From Actinomycetes bacterium (GTDB lineage Bacteria; Actinomycetota; Thermoleophilia; RBG-16-64-13), in assembly GCA_024637095.1 (NCBI GenBank), contig JAGXFV010000030.1, positions 1 to 64,000 of the forward strand: a stretch of 64,000 bases of DNA. Direction: 5' to 3'. Every line of letters begins with the position of its first letter. Position 1 is the first letter of the stretch. Under the pieces are notes generated by a model. It had not been told where the DNA came from, did no database searches, and saw only the letters and a list, made by a program, of their open reading frames with translations. The position numbers and the translations under genes are program-made. This document shows positions 61,495 through 64,000 of the stretch, one piece after another.

Positions 61495-62156
61495 CCCACT
61501 TCGTGCTGTTGAGCGGCGGTCTGGACTCCACTACCCTCTTGCGGTGGCTGCGCGGGCATTATTCGGAGGAGCCCATCGAAGCCGTCACCATTCTGTACGG
61601 GCAGAAGCACGCGGTGGAACTCGAGGCTGCAGGGCGGGTCGCGCGGCACTACGGCGTCACCCACCAGACGCTGGGCCTACCGCCCATCTCGGGCTCCGCC
61701 CTGACCGACGCCGGACGAGACGTCCCGCGCGGGAGGGACCTGGACGAACTGGCAGGCGTCGCTCCCACTTACGTTCCTGCGCGTAACCTCTTCTTCATAG
61801 CTGCGGTGGCCTCACTCGCCGATGCGCGCGGCCCGGGCGTCATCTGGCTGGGCGTCCATCGCGACGACTACAGCGGCTACCCCGACTGCCGCCCGGGGTT
61901 CATCGCGGCCGCCGATCAGGCGGTCAGAATGGGCACTCAGCATCAAATCCGGGTGCGGGCGCCCTTCGTGGACTGGAGTAAGGCGGATATTCTGCGCTGG
62001 GGACTCGAGCACCAGGTGGCCTACGAGTTGACACACTCCTGCTACCAGGGGACCCAACCGGCCTGCGGAGAGTGCGACACCTGCCAGGCCCGCCTTCGGG
62101 CGTTTGCCGAGGCGGGGGCGGCGGATCCCCTTTCCTACGCCGCGACCGTTGAGTAG
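61491..62156 (+). CDS. queC: 7-cyano-7-deazaguanine synthase
   Basis: ATP-dependent enzyme turning 7-carboxy-7-deazaguanine plus ammonia into preQ0. The 221-residue protein has the PP-loop [10 protein letters not shown] (6-15), [18 protein letters not shown] and a C-terminal zinc site of four Cys in [17 protein letters not shown]. The start is GTG at 61491 overlapping the queF stop. Gene order queF-queC-queD-queE makes a nearly complete preQ1 operon; only the GTP cyclohydrolase step is missing here. Confidence 0.94.
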   Translation: MTHFVLLSGGLDSTTLLRWLRGHYSEEPIEAVTILYGQKHAVELEAAGRVARHYGVTHQTLGLPPISGSALTDAGRDVPRGRDLDELAGVAPTYVPARNLFFIAAVASLADARGPGVIWLGVHRDDYSGYPDCRPGFIAAADQAVRMGTQHQIRVRAPFVDWSKADILRWGLEHQVAYELTHSCYQGTQPACGECDTCQARLRAFAEAGAADPLSYAATVE

Positions 62157-62194
62157 CGGGTTTTTCGGTTGATCCACCCCTTCGAGGAACGAGC

Positions 62195-62557
62195 ATGAAG
62201 ACCACGATAACGACCATTCTCCTGTTCGACGCCGCCCATAGCCTCCCCGATCACCTGGGCAAGTGCCGCAACATCCATGGCCACACCTACAAGGCGGAGG
62301 TGTCGGTCAGCGGCCCGATAGAACAGGCCGGGCCCGAAACCGGCATGGTGATGGACTTCTCCCGACTGGAAGAAGAGGTTAAGCGCTTGGTGATCGAACC
62401 TCTCGACCATCGCTATCTCAATGAGGTGCTCGATTTTGCACCCACCGCCGAGAGGATTGCCGCCTGGATCTTCGACCGGCTGAGCGAAGCGGATCTCCCT
62501 GTGCGGCGCATCCGCCTTTGGGAAACACCTGACACTTACGCCGAGGTGGAGGCGTAG
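62195..62557 (+). CDS. queD: 6-carboxy-5,6,7,8-tetrahydropterin synthase
   Basis: Converts dihydroneopterin triphosphate to carboxytetrahydropterin, the first dedicated step of 7-deazaguanine synthesis. The 120-residue protein has zinc ligands in FDAAHSL (His) and NIHGHTY (two His), the catalytic Cys just before it in GKCRNIHGH, PLDHRYLNEV, and PTAERIAAWIF with the substrate Glu near the end (RLWETPDTYAEV). GAGGAACG precedes the ATG. It lies 38 bases after queC. Confidence 0.94.
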   Translation: MKTTITTILLFDAAHSLPDHLGKCRNIHGHTYKAEVSVSGPIEQAGPETGMVMDFSRLEEEVKRLVIEPLDHRYLNEVLDFAPTAERIAAWIFDRLSEADLPVRRIRLWETPDTYAEVEA

Positions 62558-62594
62558 AGGCCCGGCCCCTGCCGCCACTCACTGGGGAGGGAAG

Positions 62595-63206
62595 ATGCGG
62601 GTACTAGAGGTCTTCGACAGTCTTCAAGGTGAGGGACTCTGGGCCGGTGCGCCCATGACGTTCGTACGGCTGGCAGGCTGCAACGCTCCGCTCGAGGGGC
62701 TCGCCTGCGTCAGGTGGTGCGACACCCCGCAGAGCTGGGACCCGGAATCCGGGCGCGAGGTCGAGGTGGAGGAGTTGGCGGGTCAGCTGGGAATGCCGCG
62801 CGTCTGCCTCACCGGAGGAGAGCCGCTCTTGCAGGCCGAGGAGTCGGTGCTTTTCTCCCGGCTCCTGGCGAAGCACGGGATTGCCCTGCATCTGGAAACC
62901 AACGGGACGGTCGCTCTTCCCGCGGGAGTTTCGTTTGCCTGGGTAACGGTCAGCCCCAAGCCCCCATCGTATGCAGTTGACTCGTCTTTCCGAGCGAGAA
63001 TCGATGAGCTCAAGCTGATAGTGGACGGCGAGTTCGACGCCGAGATCGGAGAGCGTCTGGAAAGAGAGTTCCCTCAGGCGGCGATCTCGATTCAACCGGA
63101 GGACGGGGGAGGCGAGGACACGGTGCACTCAGCCGTGGACATGGTTCTGAGCCATCCTCATTGGCGGCTCTCCCTGCAACTCCACAAGCTGCTCGGCCTG
63201 CCGTAG
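62595..63206 (+). CDS. queE: 7-carboxy-7-deazaguanine synthase, with unusual cluster-binding motif
   Basis: Radical-SAM enzyme that contracts carboxytetrahydropterin to 7-carboxy-7-deazaguanine. The 203-residue protein has FDSLQGEGLWAG, the GGEPLLQ motif (about 74-80), LETNGT and SPKPPS, all typical of QueE, and sits in a que operon after GGGGAGGGAAG. The cluster motif is odd: AGCNAPLEGLACVRWCDT gives Cys29-x8-Cys-x3-Cys rather than the CX3CX2C of ordinary QueE or the CX14CX2C seen in some clades. All three Cys are there, so it is probably active. Confidence 0.9.
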   Translation: MRVLEVFDSLQGEGLWAGAPMTFVRLAGCNAPLEGLACVRWCDTPQSWDPESGREVEVEELAGQLGMPRVCLTGGEPLLQAEESVLFSRLLAKHGIALHLETNGTVALPAGVSFAWVTVSPKPPSYAVDSSFRARIDELKLIVDGEFDAEIGERLEREFPQAAISIQPEDGGGEDTVHSAVDMVLSHPHWRLSLQLHKLLGLP

Positions 63207-63220
63207 CCCTGGAGAATCAC

Positions 63221-63254
63221 TTCCCCCTAGAAGCCCATTCCCCCTAGAAGCCCA
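63221..63254. repeat. 17-bp tandem duplication covering a stop codon
   Basis: TTCCCCCTAGAAGCCCA at 63221-63237 is repeated exactly at 63238-63254. The second copy contains the stop of the minus-strand gene at 63244; the first copy duplicates that stop and last codons downstream. Confidence 0.92.
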
Positions 63255-63540
63255 TTGCCGACATCAGTCCCTTGTCGGTTGGCCGCAAGACCCAGCTCTT
63301 CTCCGGCGTGGCCTCGGCACCTTCGGGCTGCTCGGAAACGCCCTCGCCGGTTTCAGCTGCCTTCGCCCGCTCCACGTAGCCACCCGATTCCAGGGCGTCC
63401 ACGTCGGACACCAATTCCCCGAGGCTCGCACCTAACTCTGTTTCGAGCAGGAGCGGGTCGAGGTGAGCTGCCCCCGCCTGGGTGTCGTAGCGCTGCACCG
63501 CCACGTGTAACAGTCTCCTCTGCCGTTCCGTGAGCTCCAC
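63244..63540 (-). CDS. Hypothetical small protein, possible winged-helix fold
   Basis: A 98-residue protein. The first half (ELTERQRRLLHVAVQRYDT, then LDPLLLETELGASLGELVSDVDALESGGYVE) reads like a winged-helix DNA-binding or MarR-like core, and the last part ends in WVLRPTDKGL, which resembles the wing strand and final helix of such folds (VLRPTDKG). A Glu/Ala-rich loop separates the two. The start is GTG at 63540 with GGGAGGG upstream. It is divergent from the ferredoxin gene at 63691 and could regulate it; that is inference. Confidence 0.5.
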   Translation of the reverse strand: MELTERQRRLLHVAVQRYDTQAGAAHLDPLLLETELGASLGELVSDVDALESGGYVERAKAAETGEGVSEQPEGAEATPEKSWVLRPTDKGLMSAMGF

Positions 63541-63635
63541 CGTTCCCTCCCTGGGTCAAGGCCGCTTCGGATGCATTTCCTCGGGTCTCGATACCCGTCG
63601 CGTTCCGATATTTCCCATCCTGTCAATCATGGAAA

Positions 63636-63653
63636 ACACTATCAGCGTAGTGT
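63636..63653. promoter_or_regulatory. Dyad upstream of the ferredoxin gene
   Basis: ACACTA / TAGTGT, a perfect 6-bp inverted repeat with a 6-base centre, between the divergent 63540 and 63691 starts. A possible operator; it does not match the FNR consensus. Confidence 0.45.
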
Positions 63654-63690
63654 AAACTGCCCCAAAAGTAAAACCGCTGGGGGAGAGAAG

Positions 63691-64000
63691 ATGGCCAAAC
63701 GACAGATGGTAGTGATCGACGAGGACCTCTGTACGGGGTGCGGGGAGTGCATACCCAACTGCGCTGAGGGCGCGCTCGAGATCGTGGACGGCAAGGTGCG
63801 CGTTGTAGAGGAATTCCTCTGCGATGGCCTGGGAGCCTGCCTCGGGCACTGTCCCGAGGGGGCCCTGACCGTCGAAGAGCGCGAAGCCCCCGAGTTCGAC
63901 GAAGAAGCGGTGGCGCGGCGACTGGAGGAGCTCGGACAGACTGCCCAGGCGGCGCCTGCTCCGGCGATGAGTGGCTGCCCCGGCTCTCTGGCGATGACCC
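63691..64000 (+). CDS. 4Fe-4S ferredoxin-domain protein (truncated by window end)
   Basis: Open to the end of the window (103 codons visible). It begins MAKRQMVVIDEDLCTGCGEC after GGGGGAGAG. Cys14, Cys17, Cys20 and Cys24 form a standard CxxCxxCxxxC site; the second set is CDGLGACLGHCP (Cys44, Cys50, Cys54), where the spacing Cys-x5-Cys-x3-Cys-Pro replaces the usual CxxCxxC. A further Cys is near residue 97 (SGCPGS). Proteins of this shape, often about 250 residues, occur in anaerobes, frequently near hybrid-cluster proteins. The complete gene lies beyond 64000. Confidence 0.82.
   Translation, partial: MAKRQMVVIDEDLCTGCGECIPNCAEGALEIVDGKVRVVEEFLCDGLGACLGHCPEGALTVEEREAPEFDEEAVARRLEELGQTAQAAPAPAMSGCPGSLAMT

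Overview
The window is GC-rich, densely packed bacterial chromosome with frequent GTG and TTG starts and many stop/start overlaps (ATGA, GTGA, TGATG). A PimA-like GT4 glycosyltransferase, a PucR regulator, a cytochrome oxidase subunit I+III fusion and a probably leaderless leucine leader peptide all point to an actinobacterium. A caa3-type oxidase next to tungsten-type aldehyde:ferredoxin oxidoreductases suggests a deep-branching, metabolically versatile lineage (Rubrobacteria- or Thermoleophilia-like). This placement is inference; no rRNA or tRNA gene was seen.

Layout. 0-6.3 kb: class II aldolase, a zinc uptake operon (zur-znuA-znuC-znuB) and the GT4 enzyme. 6.3-9.3 kb: an ABC importer with a PF04392-type binding protein; three hairpins separate the binding-protein gene from the permease. 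9.4-12.1 kb: isocitrate dehydrogenase and a PucR regulator. 12.1-27.4 kb: a block that reads as polyamine/GABA uptake and breakdown: ureohydrolase, Lrp regulator plus potADBC importer, class III aminotransferase with its own Lrp regulator, two tandem aldehyde:ferredoxin oxidoreductases, glutamate dehydrogenase and GABA aminotransferase. 28-33 kb: ilvD, ilvB, ilvN, ilvC. 33-41 kb: ferritin-like protein, SRPBCC protein, Ca-type P-ATPase, class V aminotransferase with serA, LysR regulator. 41-43.3 kb: a candidate small RNA, a C_GCAxxG_C_C protein, a YdcZ transporter and a NYN-domain protein. 43.6-49.6 kb: citrate synthase, leuA with a Leu-rich leader peptide, aconitase. 49.6-56 kb: flavin reductase, CPA1 antiporter, DUF362-ferredoxin protein, HAD phosphatase, NCS2 purine permease. 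56-60.5 kb: caa3 oxidase (ctaB, subunit II-cytochrome c, subunit I+III). 60.5-64 kb: universal stress protein, queF-queC-queD-queE, a small unknown gene and a truncated ferredoxin gene.

How it fits together. Citrate synthase, aconitase and isocitrate dehydrogenase give the oxidative entry to the TCA cycle. The ilv and leu genes cover most of branched-chain amino acid synthesis. The pot/aminotransferase/AOR/GDH block would feed polyamine carbon into succinate, with two aminotransferases matched to two ferredoxin-reducing aldehyde oxidases and a glutamate dehydrogenase to recycle 2-oxoglutarate. The two most notable signals are this block, which has no NAD(P)-dependent aldehyde dehydrogenase, and the leuA leader, whose Leu codons are complementary to the leuA Shine-Dalgarno sequence.
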